DNA of 64,000 nucleotides from Epiperipatus broadwayi (taxonomy: Eukaryota; Onychophora; Udeonychophora; Euonychophora; Peripatidae): positions 4,942,501 to 5,006,500 of the forward strand of contig JAQFVV010006255.1 of NCBI GenBank assembly GCA_028023455.1, given 5' to 3'. This document shows positions 1 to 11,156 of this stretch, one piece after another. The notes below the pieces were generated by a model. It was not told the origin of the DNA, did not search any database, and was given only the letters and a program-made list of their open reading frames with translations. The position numbers and the translations under genes were made by a program. The first letter of the stretch is position 1; the number at the start of each line of letters is the position of its first letter.

Positions 1-2879
1 GTTCTGTACGATGGTGACATCTTCCGATTTATTTTAGAAGTAAAAAATAAAAAAAAACGCATTTAAACCTAAACAAAGAAGGAACAATATTTGTGATTGG
101 TTCTTAGCATGCTCTCAGCCGAAAAAGACATTCTGATTGGCTGGAAAGAACAAAGAAACTGCCTGATCAAAGAAAATAAAGAAAAACGCTGAGATTTTCA
201 TTTCGAATACGATTTAAATTATTATTAAATAATATTTATGGAAATTAAACATAATTTTCAGAGAGAATAATAAAAAACAAAATTATTTTCGAAAAATATT
301 GAAGATTTAAGTAAATATATTGAAGATGTAGTAAAAAGAAATATTTACTTTTCTATAACGTAAAAGTCGATCTTTTTGTTTACATTATAACTTTTATGTT
401 GCCGATATAGAATATCTTAGAATAAATAAATAGCAATTTATTTTTGAAAGAACTTTCGTTTTCTTCATGACCTGAAAAATTAATTATATACTTTTTATAA
501 ACGTATCTGAGTTGAATTTAATATTATAGGCGAATATGTTTTAACAATAGGCTTTGTCTTCAGTTTGTGAGTTGGCCAATTAAAAGATTTGATTTTTATC
601 TGATACAACCAATGATAAAATTAGCGGTTTAAGGGTTAAGAGTAGATATTTGAGTCTGTAGTTTATAATCCTAATGAAGATCTTTTACAAAGTATATTAT
701 TAATCCATTGGTATAATGATGATTTTATTTATCCTTAATTGATAAACTGTTAATAATATCCAATGATTTGATTGATATGAAATAAAGTAAATATTCTTCG
801 AATGTAGATGTTCTTATTCTCCATTTTTTCTATTATCATTAGACGTTCTATATATCCAATATTTCAAAATATTTTAAAATAGCATGCAAAGTTGGTTTCG
901 AAACCTTTATGATATAATGCTGATCTACTCAAAGCACATTGGAATATTCTTTATATACATAATTATTTTAAATATAACGAAGTTTTAATATAACTTAGTT
1001 TCCAAAAAACTTAAACACACGTTCTTTTCTTTTATATTGCTATTCCTTTAAGATTTAATAGAAAATTAAAATATTTTCCTTACAGATTTTTAATCCATAG
1101 ATTATCTTAATTTGGAAAAGTTACTATTTAAATTCCAATCATTGAACAGTAATATTTATAAAAGAAAAAGTTATTTTAAAGAGAAATGATTTTCTTTTTC
1201 TTCCCTTTTAATAACAAGAGAACGAATGAATCTGCTCATGTGTTGTTACAAGTTCATGCTTAATTCAAATATTAATTATTCAATATATATTAAGATTTAA
1301 TAATAAAATATATATAAAATTATTTATTACTCAACTTCAAATCTGGCATTTTACTCAAAACCTTAAGGTATGTATTATTTAAAGCTCACATGTATATATA
1401 AATAGTATATATATATGTATACATAATAAAATAGTCAAATTTTATATTCATAAATTATTTCTTTAGAGATATAAGTATATTTGGTTAATAATAATAACCG
1501 GAAGAAGTTACTATTATAATATATATATATGCATGTTATTATAATTCATTTGTAAATCAGATTAGATTTTTCCTAATAGTGTTAACTGCTCGATCTTAAA
1601 AGACAAAGGGAGGAGGGAAGGATTTAGGCCAGTTATATGTTCGACAATAAGTAACACTTGAACCTTATGTCGGAACATGATGTAGGGAAAATAGATGCCT
1701 GATGGCTGTAAGCAAACGAAATACACTTAAGCCGTACATTGAGATTATAATAAATTGTTTAACGTTAGATAGAGAGGGTCTGAGTGTTGCCATTGGGAAC
1801 ATTTTTATTAGTAAATCGCCCTTGTGTTCACATTTACTTGTTCAGAGGTTTCTGTCATACATAGGTTAAGTGAAGGAGCATGTTCCTTTGAGAAAGAAAT
1901 ATTAGTTAATACGGTACAAATTAGTACCATATTAAAAAAAGTTGATAATGTTTGCGTTTAAATTTAGCTTGTTTTTGTTCTTTATAAAAAAAAAAAGATT
2001 TGAGTCAATTTAGAATACTATAGGAAAAGAGAATATGTTTTTTTTTTTTTTAAATTGAAAGTGAATATAATAAAATCTATTCAATGTCATATTTGAGTAT
2101 CCCTGTTTAATTTGGTCTAGTAATTTAATTCAATGTTCATTTGGCTAAAATAAATGCGCGTAAGATTACCTTTTTAAGAACATATCTGGTGATTGCCGTT
2201 CATAAATAAATAATAAACCGTGACTGTTGAAATCTTCACAGTTCGGTTCCAAAAGAGATATGCTTGGTGGGGCCCTCGAATGGTCACTGTATTTGCATAA
2301 TCTTTGAAAATTTATGGACCAAGTCAAAATGTCATGGCACAATGCAAATAATTAATCCTATAAAGAAATATTATATCTCCTTGTAACTGATTCATTTTTA
2401 AAATATTATTTTATATATATATATGCATATATAAGTATACATACCAAATATATATCTTTATCAATTATACTATATACATACATATATTATCCCATTGATA
2501 TATATATATATATATAAATACCACATTCAATATATATACTATATATATATATATCTTAACCATATCATATAGATACACTAATATGCTCAAAATTTAACTA
2601 TATCTATATCATAAAAGATTATAGAAATCAAATCAGTAAGTCCTTAATATTTATTATTTTTATTAATTAGTATTATCATGCATATAAAACTGCAGAAAAC
2701 ATAGCCAACCTTAAAAATTTATAATCTTGTATTATTTATTTATTATTTTTATCATTATTAATCTAATTATCATTAAACTTATTAACCTTTATAAATTACT
2801 TTTATTGTAAAATGTATTAATATTTTATAAATCTTACCCAATTAATACCAATATCCATCTTGTCCTTATTATTCAGTTT
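1..2879. other. AT-rich non-coding stretch
   Basis: No gene, RNA or recognisable transposon domain was seen on either strand. The DNA is A/T homopolymers and short (TA)n tracts, notably around 2410-2560. One imperfect hairpin lies at 1637-1678, with 15-base arms (about 14 matches with two single-base bulges) and a 12-base loop; it may be a relic of a small mobile element. Intron or intergenic DNA are both possible. Confidence 0.6.
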
Positions 2880-2945
2880 TTCCCACTAATTTGAATTTAA
2901 ATTTGCTTTATTTAATGCTATACAGTTGTTCCCTCCTTTTATTTT

Positions 2946-3420
2946 TTATACATAATTTTCATCTCTTATAATTTTATTATTTGAAATTATTATTACAATC
3001 CTAATTAAATCAAGAGTTTTTAAGCCAAAATCTTTATTTAATATGGGTTTGATACTATTTATAAGAATAGTTTCTTTGATTTTTCTTTCTCTTTTTTCCA
3101 AATCATTTGTTTCTAAACAAACTTCTTTTCCTTTGTTCAATAGTGATAATATAATTCCATGTTTTGTATTACTGGTGTGATTGTGAATATGTCTAAGCAT
3201 TTTCTTATGTGTGGATATTCTGTAACTTTTAATTTTGCTATAAGGGAGTCTTGTCACAAGAATATCTAAGAAAGCCCAATTTTTGTTTTTGGGCCGATTC
3301 TATTGTGAAATTTAAATGAAGAAAATATGTTGTTGATGTATGTCCAGAGTGTTTGTAATAGTGCTTCACCTTGTGGTCAAACAACAAGTATATCATCAAC
3401 ACAGTGAAGTCAAATTACAA
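2946..3420 (-). pseudogene. Penelope-like element RT fragment
   Basis: Decayed C-terminal part of a reverse transcriptase of the Penelope-like (PLE) type, read on the minus strand. From high to low coordinates the translation shows a degenerate stretch around the YVDD region (about 3340-3400, ending VDDI), then AFLDILVTR near 3250-3275. This matches the FLDVLV block that follows the catalytic motif in PLE RTs. It continues with YRISTHKK, KHGIILSLLNKGKEVC and RKIKETILI, corresponding to the YRKPTHT...H...K.GI...L...A..IC pattern of the PLE thumb. The open part (2946-3257) is about 103 codons and begins in mid-domain, so it has no genuine start codon. Upstream parts are frameshifted and stop-ridden. 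The family call rests on motif order only; the copy is dead. Confidence 0.6.
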
Positions 3421-3814
3421 TGAATTCTAACATCAATAAAATCTAATTTTGAAATGCTGAAAAACAAAAACTGCATCTATAAAATACCATATTAATGTGG
3501 AAAGATGTATAGTGGTGATACCTATTGCCCCATTGAAGTGACTGAAAGAGCACAAACTGATGATGAGAAATAAGAAAACAAACATATCCAAAGTAGCAGA
3601 CCAAGTATGTACCAATGACCATATGTTCAATTGGAAAAATACAAAAATATTGGATAGAGAAAAAAAAAGTATGACAATGGGAAATAACCCCATAGATCAA
3701 AATGTAATAATACAATGTCTGGAAGCCATAAATTAACCTTGCACTTAAGAAAAAGTGAAAAACTCAGGAGGGCCCCTCATAGATAACTATATGAAATTTC
3801 TACCGACTTGATTT

Positions 3815-4012
3815 TGGGAGAATAGCTCAATTGGTTAGGGTTATCTTAAATTCAATATTCAGTTTCTAAAGATCTAAGTTCACATCTCATGCTAGACCTA
3901 TCACTGGTCAGACCGGCAAAACATGAAGTGTGAATAATGTCAATACTAGCCTGTGCACTATTACTAACAAGTTGAATGTATTTGGAAAGTTTAAATAAAG
4001 TTGAAATATTTA
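3815..4012 (+). repeat. tRNA-derived SINE
   Basis: The head resembles a tRNA-type Pol III promoter: box A-like TAGCTCAATTGG at 3823-3834 and box B-like AAGTTCACATCTC at 3876-3888, about 42 bases apart. A body follows, with a 3' end TTTGGAAAGTTTAAATAAAG (about 3981-4000). That 3' end recurs at 39180-39200 and 55600-55620 in other copies, which makes this a dispersed family rather than a degenerate tRNA gene. Confidence 0.6.
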
Positions 4013-4487
4013 ATATTACATAATAGAAAATCTAATATGTAATTCCTTCTAAGTATATCAATGTTTATATATTGAAATTTATTGCTTAGTTCTTGATTAT
4101 CTTTCCCACAATGTCCCCTTGTTTAATTTGAAATATTTAAATTTTTAAAACTTAATATTGAAACAATCACAGAACTTGTTAATATAAAAAACGTGTGTGT
4201 CACCTGGTGTAACATCTTGTTATGCCCTTTATATTTTGCCATATAAAATAAATATGACCGGTATATTTAAGTATTTGATACCCTTGTTATTGTATTCTAT
4301 ATGCATAGTTAATTTAACATTTAAGTGAATAACACTTAGAAATAATAACCTCAAATTCTGGGGTTTTAATTCCACAATAAAATTATCTTAAAAAAAGATA
4401 AGCAGATCTCAAGAATTTTAATATAAATAAAAAATATATATGCTAAGGAAAAAATAAATGAAAAATCTCATGATAAAATATTAGCAA

Positions 4488-4605
4488 TCTATCATGTCCA
4501 CGAACTGGCATTTGAATCCAAGTCATGCTAAAGATTTTTATTTTTGGTAGCTAAGTCATAAACAAACCCAGCCACCCAGGGGATAGTAAGCTTACTAAGT
4601 AATGC
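4488..4605 (-). repeat. possible tRNA-like SINE head
   Basis: On the minus strand a box A-like GTGGCTGGGTTTG (about 4571-4583) is followed about 55 bases on by a box B-like GGATTCAAATGCC (about 4506-4518). The spacing and order fit a tRNA-derived SINE head, but no second copy was found in the window and there is no clear 3' tail. Confidence 0.35.
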
Positions 4606-4609
4606 ATGC

Positions 4610-6100
4610 TCCATCACTACTGCTTTTGAAGAGTTATTAGCAAGCCTTTGACCGGCAGCGAGCTAATTAAAAGATATTTTATTTTTATATACCTATTTAA
4701 AATATAGTTTTGACTAATTACTGTTTTTATCCTATCACTATTATTAAATTATTAAAACTTTTTGTTCAGTGGAAAAAAAAGATTGTGCAAGAGGATTATC
4801 GTACACTGATAGATACATCTAGACATCAAGTTTACACAAATATAAAATAAAATATAGTATCCGATATTCTGCAATTAAATTCACATAAATAATTCATTAA
4901 TTATTAACCTTCAGTTTCACTCTGCAGACTTTTTGTTTAGTAGGTCATGAATAAATTTCTTTAATAATATCCACTCCACCACCACTTTTAATCTAATGTT
5001 GTGTGTAATAACTTGCAATACAAAAAAAAAAAATACAGATCCAATACGAGTACAGTAACACTCATTCAGAGAAAGTGATTTTAATAAATTTACAGTCAAT
5101 AATATACAAGTGTAACTTTTTTTAAAAAAATTAAAACAGTTTAAGAGTGTAAAGTTTGTTCTAATTATAGTTGGCACACAAAACTTGGTAAATGCTCGCT
5201 ATAGTTAAAATTTAACAGTTAAGAGAAAAATATTTTTCTTTTTTAAAAAAAAAATATACAACTGTATTAACTTCTGTGCTGTTATTTGTAGTCCAATAAG
5301 TATAAACCCATCACCTACTTTTAAAATTGGACATAATTTTGAAATGATTATAAATATTGATTGTGTAACATAAAAAAGATATGATAGATAAACGTAGAAA
5401 AAATTGTTTATTTAACCTGGTTGACGCCACCGTCTAAGATAAACATAAGGAGAACTACGAACTTTAAGAAAAGCGGTCATCTTTAAAAATTCATCCACGT
5501 CAGGGAATATCCTCGCTTTCACACTCTATTTGACATGCGCATTGATGTATAAAAAATTAAAGTGTCATTTTGGCGACAGTTGTAATTAAGTGTGTTCATA
5601 TTTTGATATTTTAATTATATTAAATGAAGTCAATTTATTAAAATATTGTTTAGTAGTATGTTAGAAATATATGTAAACTACTGTATAGTATGTTTTCTGC
5701 TTTTTATGATCGAAAAGTATGGTTGAGCTTAATGTTCCAAATTTCTTAGTTAAAGTGTTTAATTATTAGGTTTTCAAAATTTCAATTTTATGACTTTTTA
5801 AAATGTGTGTTTTAGTCATTTTAATACAGTGATAAAAATTACCGTTTATTTATATTATACATTTTCTATTTTGTGATTAGGTTGATAATCTTCCGGAAAG
5901 TAAAAAAACTTATAATAGCAAATTAAATGCTTATAATGTTTTTGTGGGTTTTTTTGTTTGAAAAGTTCATGATTATGGCATTTCACTTGTAGTTATAAAT
6001 TTGACTAGTTGAATTATTAAATGTTAATATAAAATTTCATATGTATGATTCTAATGTGGAGCTATATACTTCCCAAAAAATGAGCATTATTAAAGAGGAT
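4610..6100. other. non-coding stretch
   Basis: No gene or mobile-element domain recognised. A locally more GC-rich patch at about 5410-5580 stands out from the flanks, but it carries no usable ORF or known motif. Confidence 0.5.
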
Positions 6101-6216
6101 GTAGCAGCATAATTTTCTCCATTTCTATGCACCTTGTTATAAGTTTTAATTAGTAATAATGGATTCCAGATGAAAGATACTTATTAAATCCATATTCTGC
6201 ACTGTCCTATGCAATA

Positions 6217-6258
6217 TCCTCAGACTAGTTTCAAATTTATGGCTTTCAACAGTGAACA
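6217..6258 (-). ncRNA. hammerhead ribozyme motif F1a (decayed)
   Basis: Minus strand, 5' to 3': stem I strand TGTTCA, core CTGTTGA (expected CTGANGA, so A6 is lost), stem II AAG/TTT around the loop CCATAAA, GAAA, minimal stem III AC-TA-GT, cleavage base C, then stem I strand TGAGGA. Stem III and the GUC cleavage triplet are perfect. The A6 change and weakened stem I make this copy probably inactive. Confidence 0.55.
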
Positions 6259-6645
6259 GCTTTGGATCTTAGACCAGTATACCTAGATCTTTAATATGTA
6301 ATGCACATTCCTTCCAGCACCTATTATTTACCTCTCTATTATACTATCAGCCCATGAAATGTTTTCAATCAAACCAACTTGCACATATTATCATATAGAT
6401 CTGAAAACAATTGTTTCTATATATTATGGTGTCTAATTTTTTTAAAAAATAATTATGGACACTTCTATCCTGTGACCAGGATTTGGTATAAGTCAATAAG
6501 AGATCATCTGGTTTCATCACGTGACTTTATTTACATATTTCTGCTATAGCAGTATAATTTTCATTATTTCTATGCCATTTACTTTAAGCTTTAGTAAAGA
6601 ATAAAAATGACAGATGATCCTTATTCTGGGCTGATCTATCCAATA

Positions 6646-6687
6646 TCACCAGATTAGTTTCAAGATTATGGTTTTCATCAATGAGGA
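6646..6687 (-). ncRNA. hammerhead ribozyme motif F1b (decayed)
   Basis: Minus strand: stem I TCCTCA, core TTGATGA (C3 to T), stem II AAA/CTT around CCATAAT, GAAAC, loop TA, ATC in place of GTC, then TGGTGA. This is the unit next to F1a. It keeps the original TCCTCA stem strand that F1a has lost, while F1a keeps the matching TGAGGA strand. Confidence 0.55.
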
Positions 6688-6815
6688 GTTTTGAATTTTG
6701 GACCAGTGTGCCATGATCATTGATATCTAATGCATACTCCTTCTATAACCTATCATTTACTTCTGTTATACTATTGTTATGTCTGTACATGTATATTTTA
6801 TTAAAGTGTAAATAA

Positions 6816-7305
6816 ATGTATTAATATTGTCTATATTCTTTATTATTTTTTAGAATGCTTTTTTACAATCCACTAGACAGTTTTCATTGCCCCTGCAATC
6901 TTCAGAAATATAACAAACACAATACAAATACATGAATACAAATATACATGAACATATAATTGTATATATATACATATTCTATCTTGTAATCATTACTTAT
7001 ATACCCACATATATCTTTATATAGCTCTCTAAATAATTGCTACCTTTGTATATAAAAAGAGTAAAGTATATAATATATACAAAAGTAATAATTATATAGA
7101 GAGAAATATAAAGATATATGTGGGCATATAAATGATTATAAGATAGAATATATATATAATGTAAAATTATATATTCATGTATATTTGTATTCATGTATTT
7201 GTATTGTGTTTATTATAGTTCTGAAGAAGATTGCTAGGGTAATCGAAACTGTCTAGTGGATTGTAAAAAATAATAAAGAATATAGATGATATTAATATTA
7301 TATTG
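6816..7305. repeat. palindromic insertion inside F1 cluster
   Basis: Left arm (about 6816-7040) and right arm (about 7075-7303) are imperfect inverted copies. Matching ends lie at 6818-6850 and 7270-7303, and the block ending GACAGTTTTCATTGC (6876-6890) mirrors the one around 7235-7262. The insertion separates the F1 units at 6.1-6.8 kb from those at 7.9-8.8 kb. The arms contain CTGAAGA...GAAA strings resembling a decayed hammerhead core. Confidence 0.6.
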
Positions 7306-7904
7306 ATTTGGCAATGCAATAAGAAAAATAAAGTCATAATACTTCATAAAGTAAATAAATGTGTCAACAAATTTAGAAATATTGATATTTCTAGAAATAA
7401 CTAATTGATATTCAGAAAAAAAAAAAAAAGAAATAGTAACTGCAAGAAGCAACAGGCTAATTTGCGTGTTAATAAAGTCTTAGTTTATGAAAATTAGCAA
7501 AGATTTAAAAAATGTGAAAGGAAGAAAAAAATAAACAGTGCAAAAGAAGTATAGCAAATGATGTTCTAAGTATTGAGTTTAAGTAATGTTCTGTGATAGT
7601 TCTGTAGATCTGGAAATTAGTAAGGAAAAACTCTAGTCAAGTATCTAATTTTACTATCTCAGAAATATGTGTGTGAGCAATAATGTGCTTACAAAATAAC
7701 AGTATTAAAGAGACATTTGTATATATTAAATCTATAGAGTTATAAACTGTAAAGTTATTTAAGTGATCTTATTCTCAAATAGCCAGTTAATCTTTTGCTA
7801 GTAGTAGTATCATTATTCACTGTAAAATAAACTCTTGAATTAACATTAATTTGTGTTGTTGTTTCCTTTATTTAACATCAAAATTATCCAGTTGCCAATT
7901 GATT
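7306..7904. other. non-coding stretch
   Basis: AT-rich DNA between the palindrome and the next F1 copies. No gene or known element recognised. Confidence 0.5.
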
Positions 7905-8381
7905 GGTTGGCTCTAGATATATTAACTATCAAGCTATCAGCACAAAAATGTTTTCATTAAGCCAATTTGCTCACATAGTCCTATAGTTCTGAAAACAGAA
8001 CAATCTCTATATATTATGGTGTGTGGTTTTATGGTTTTTTCCAATAATTATAGACACTAGTATCCTGTGGCCAGGATTTATATAAACCAATAAAATATCA
8101 CCTGATTTCATCACTAGTTTACATATTGCTGTTATAGCAGCATAATCTTCACTCTCTTCGTGTCATTTACTTTAAACTTTAGTAAAGAAAAAAGTTCACA
8201 TATGATAGTGTTTATTAGATCCCTGTCCTGGGCTGATCTATCCAATATTCCTAGACTATTTTCAAGATTATGGCTTTCATCAGTGAGGAGTTTTGGATCT
8301 TGAACCAGTGCACCTGGATTTTTAGTATCTAATGTACCAAATCATGGCCACAGGATAGAGGTGTACATATTAAAAAAATTT
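7905..8381 (-). repeat. family F1 unit (minus copy)
   Basis: A copy of the F1 unit carrying the same ordered blocks as 6340-6720, including the CCTGTGGCCAGGATTTA block near 8065-8085 and the hammerhead motif at 8248-8289. At its end a 66-bp stretch (8316-8381) is directly duplicated at 8382-8450. Beyond that the F1 sequence resumes in the opposite orientation. Confidence 0.65.
8248..8289 (-). ncRNA. hammerhead ribozyme motif F1c (core intact)
   Basis: Minus strand: stem I strand TCCTCA, intact core CTGATGA, stem II AAG/CTT closing the 7-base loop CCATAAT, intact GAAA, then AATAGTC with U16.1 and cleavage base C17, and distal stem I strand TAGGAA. All conserved unpaired core bases (C3 U4 G5 A6 G8 A9 G12 A13 A14) are present. 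Stem III is reduced to one pair by a C-to-A change, and stem I carries mismatches, so activity is doubtful although the core is complete. Confidence 0.6.
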
Positions 8382-8450
8382 GGATTTTTAGGATCTAATG
8401 TACCAAATCATGGCCACAGGATAGAGGTGTACATATTTATTAAAAAAATT
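8316..8450 (+). repeat. 66-bp direct duplication at F1 inversion junction
   Basis: Two near-identical copies at 8316-8381 and 8382-8450, each beginning GGATTTTTAG and containing ACCAAATCATGGCCACAGGA. They mark the point where F1 sequence switches strand. Confidence 0.75.
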
Positions 8451-8451
8451 T

Positions 8452-8815
8452 AAAGACACCATAATATATAGAAACTGAACTGGTATCAAATCTATATGAC
8501 TATTCAAGCAAGTTAGCTTAGATTGAAAGCTTTTTAATTTCTGCTTATTGCTTGATAGTATAACAGAAGTAAATGAAACATGTTGGAAGATAATGCATTA
8601 GATCCTCAAAGTTCAGGTGCACCAGTTCAAGATCCAAAGTCCCTCATTGATGAAAGCCATAAACTTGGATAGGACAGCACAGGATAAGGACTTAATAAGC
8701 ACTAACATCTGGAATTTTTATTATTTATTAAAGCTTACTGTAAGGTTGCATATGCTGCTAAAGCAGCAGTATGTGAGCTAAAGTTATGAGATGAAGTGGG
8801 GTGATATTTGATTGT
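8452..8815 (+). repeat. family F1 unit (inverted copy)
   Basis: Plus-strand copy of F1, inverted relative to 7905-8381. It carries a hammerhead remnant at 8641-8668 (TTGATGA then AAG/CTT), after which about 21 bases containing GAAA, stem III and the cleavage site are missing. Confidence 0.6.
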
Positions 8816-9130
8816 TTTAAAGAGAATGTATAAAAAATGGATTGAAAATTGTGGAATTTCAATAAATTGTACAATGGAGGAATTTAAATGGTCAAGATAA
8901 AAGCTCAAATATACTGTGAATTATGTATTGTTAGACACAAATTAATTAGAAAAGATAAAAAATTATTAAAGTGCCTAATAAGAAAGAAAAAAAGTGGTAA
9001 TCATATAAGTATTATTATATAAACTAAATAAAATTTGTAGGATAGGTACTGTATGTGGACCCTCACAAACATATTGTCTACTGGAATAAATAAACATTTT
9101 AATAAATTATCCTAAAAAATAAAATAATAT
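8816..9130. other. AT-rich flank of LTR element
   Basis: Nothing recognised. It ends at the ATAT target site of the LTR retrotransposon. Confidence 0.5.
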
Positions 9131-9542
9131 ATATTGTACCGAGATACATCAGGAAGGAGTGTGCTTTCTACGGAGTTACACATAATTTTGAAAAAAAATA
9201 TAAATTGATAAACGATTTGTGTAAATATTTAATAAAAATAAAAGGTCTTGTAGGGTAAAATAAGAATAAAAAGATTTTTTTTTCTCATAGACAGGTTTAT
9301 CGTTAAAAGCATAAATTAGACAGTTTTATAAGATATAATTTTGAATCGTATTTAAATAAAACCTAAAGAACTAAAATTTGATTTAAGATTGCTTTAAGAA
9401 AAAAAAAAAAAAAACAAGGTGGAATTCGTTTTGTCTTATAATAAAAAAAAGGGGGGGGGAAATATATGTAATCAAAGGAATGTAGTGAACAATGGGAGCT
9501 AATGACGAACATAAGAAATTTCCATTAAACGGCTAGTTAGTG

Positions 9543-9625
9543 AAAATAACTTTAACAAAGAAATTGAAATAATTCTAACAAAGGAATTGAAATAACTCTA
9601 ACAAAGAAATTGAAATAACTCTAGC
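9543..9625 (+). repeat. tandem repeats in U3 of LTR
   Basis: Three to four imperfect copies of an about 23-base unit built on AACAAAGAAATTGAAATAA. The same array in the right LTR (about 15429-15525) has an extra 14-base piece, so copy number varies between the two LTRs. Position upstream of the TATA box suggests enhancer-type repeats, by inference only. Confidence 0.6.
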
Positions 9626-9747
9626 AGAGAGTACAAAGAAATTAAATGACCAATGCAAACACCAGAAAGTCAGCACGGACCGTAACTGAAACACCAGAGG
9701 ATTAGTTACGTATTGTAGATTGAATCCGCAAGATAAGGACCGTAAAA

Positions 9748-9755
9748 TATAAAAG
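9748..9755 (+). promoter_or_regulatory. TATA box of 5' LTR
   Basis: TATAAAAG, present identically at 15651-15658 in the 3' LTR. Transcription would start about 30 bases downstream (near 9780), defining the U3/R border. Confidence 0.6.
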
Positions 9756-10819
9756 GGCGAATTTTCTATTGTATTATTAATTAAAATTAATTTTTATAGA
9801 TCGAGAGCATTGAATATTAATATACGTCTCAAGCTAAACATAATGCTGCACTGTTAAACCCATCGTGTGAACAGCCGGCCGAATCCTTCCCGCAATACCA
9901 ACAGCCAACAGTTCAAATGTCGATCATGGTCGCATAAAACAAGAAGGAGACGGAGTGTCCACGTGGAGCCCACAGGATCCAAACGACATCGGGAAAAGGA
10001 GTGCAAAGAGTTAGCGCTAACTGACCGAATGAAATACTATCAGAAGCAACGCTCGGAACCATGCATAAGGGAGAAAGCTAGGTAATGTTTATTTCAATTT
10101 CTAATTCACTAATTAAAAGCCGTAATAATAAATGGAATAATAAACTCTGAACTTTATGGTACGAACAATAATTATTAGTTGTCTTTAGCTCCATTACCCA
10201 GAGATTTTATTGTGACTGTGTGTATAATTATTTTTTTTATGTATTTATAATATGAAATTTTGATTGTATTAAATATTATCTGAACTTGAACGAAAGTGTA
10301 ATTAATTATATTATAAGACCAAACGAAGTGTAATAGCGTAAATGGAGACTTCATGGGTTAGTGATTACTTAAATTAGATTTAAATTAAATAAAAGAAAAA
10401 GAGAAAGCGAGAAATTTAGCGCAGAGAAAGATTTATAAATTGGATTTTTTAGGTAGGCGGATTATATTTAATTGATTGTTGTAGCTGAGCTAGCGGGAGC
10501 GGGTACTGGATCGTATTGGTCAAGCAGACTTGTCGACAAAGGTCGGCTGGCGCCCATTGGATTTTTTCCTTTAAATAAATAAAAAGTTTGATTGGCTAAT
10601 ATGTAATCTAGTAAACGAGTGTTAATGTTATTGGCAAATGTTTGCAAATGATATTGATTACTCTACCCGAGGTACCGACAGCCCCGTGATAGGATTTTGT
10701 GTAAGAGGGAGGTATAAAGTTCTGATCGAGTCATTATAAACATTAAACATTTTATTGATTTTATATAAATAATGTTTTTATAAAATTTACGAGACGACGT
10801 GTAAAGAACAAGGTATAAA

Positions 10820-10837
10820 TGGCGCGTCAACATCGAA
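10820..10837 (+). promoter_or_regulatory. primer-binding site (tRNA)
   Basis: TGGCGCGTCAACATCGAA starts 2 bases after the 5' LTR. The leading TGG pairs with the CCA tail of a tRNA, and ATCGAA fits the T-loop side of a tRNA 3' end. I cannot assign the tRNA species. Confidence 0.6.
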
Positions 10838-11156
10838 CGAAACTAAACGTTTTGAATGGCAGAACCGATGTGAGTCATGACTGGACGTCTTAAGTGGTGT
10901 GGCCAGAGTCGTGTATGAGTGACAGAAGTGATAGCTAGTAAAAAGAAGCGGGAGGGAGCGTGATAGTAGGATTAGAAAACGGTATAAGCAGCGCAACTGT
11001 AAAGGTGATTTTGCAATTATATAAGACGTGGAGGCATAGGGACACTCCGGGGAATTTTAGTATGAAAAAAAAAAAAGGGGGGAACTGGGAAGGTTAGGTT
11101 TTGGTTGTACGTACGTAAGTTTATTATTATTATTAAAAAGATAAAATAGGTGTAAA
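10838..11156 (+). other. retrotransposon leader
   Basis: About 320-base untranslated leader between primer-binding site and gag. It contains A and G runs near 11065-11083 and no ORF of note. Packaging signals are expected in such leaders but none is recognisable. Confidence 0.5.

Larger units (their letters stand above)
6100..6815 (-). repeat. family F1: tandem ~429-bp hammerhead units
   Basis: About one and two-thirds tandem copies of an F1 unit, read on the minus strand. Equivalent hammerhead motifs start at plus-strand 6217 and 6646, giving a 429-bp period. Shared blocks include the CCTGTGACCAGGATTTG region (6470-6490), the CTATATATTATGGTGT region (6415-6432) and the block around 6340-6420. 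The same blocks recur at 7905-8381 (minus), 8452-8815 (plus) and, truncated, 28430-28735. No ORF of note lies inside. A tandem repeat with one ribozyme per unit is the layout expected of retrozyme- or PLE-type hammerhead repeats. Confidence 0.7.
9135..10817 (+). repeat. 5' LTR
   Basis: Begins TGTACC and ends GGTATA, a 6-base imperfect terminal inverted repeat; the end is TA rather than the usual CA. A TATA box at 9748-9755 places U3 at roughly the first 640 bp, and AATAAA signals lie at 10127-10132 and 10139-10144. The U3 part carries tandem about 23-base repeats at 9543-9625. The end was set by matching the right LTR and the ATAT flanks. Confidence 0.93.

Noticed and set aside
3553-3575. CTGATGATGAGAAAT as a hammerhead core
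   Set aside because: Only 3 bases lie between CTGATGA and GAAA, so no stem II can form.
9867-10085. 72-codon basic ORF present in both LTRs (also 15770-15988)
   Set aside because: It begins with GTG directly downstream of an in-frame TAA and has no upstream ATG; the two copies differ by two amino-acid changes and one silent change, giving no sign of selection. It ends at AG|GTAATG, a possible splice donor, but no exon partner is visible.
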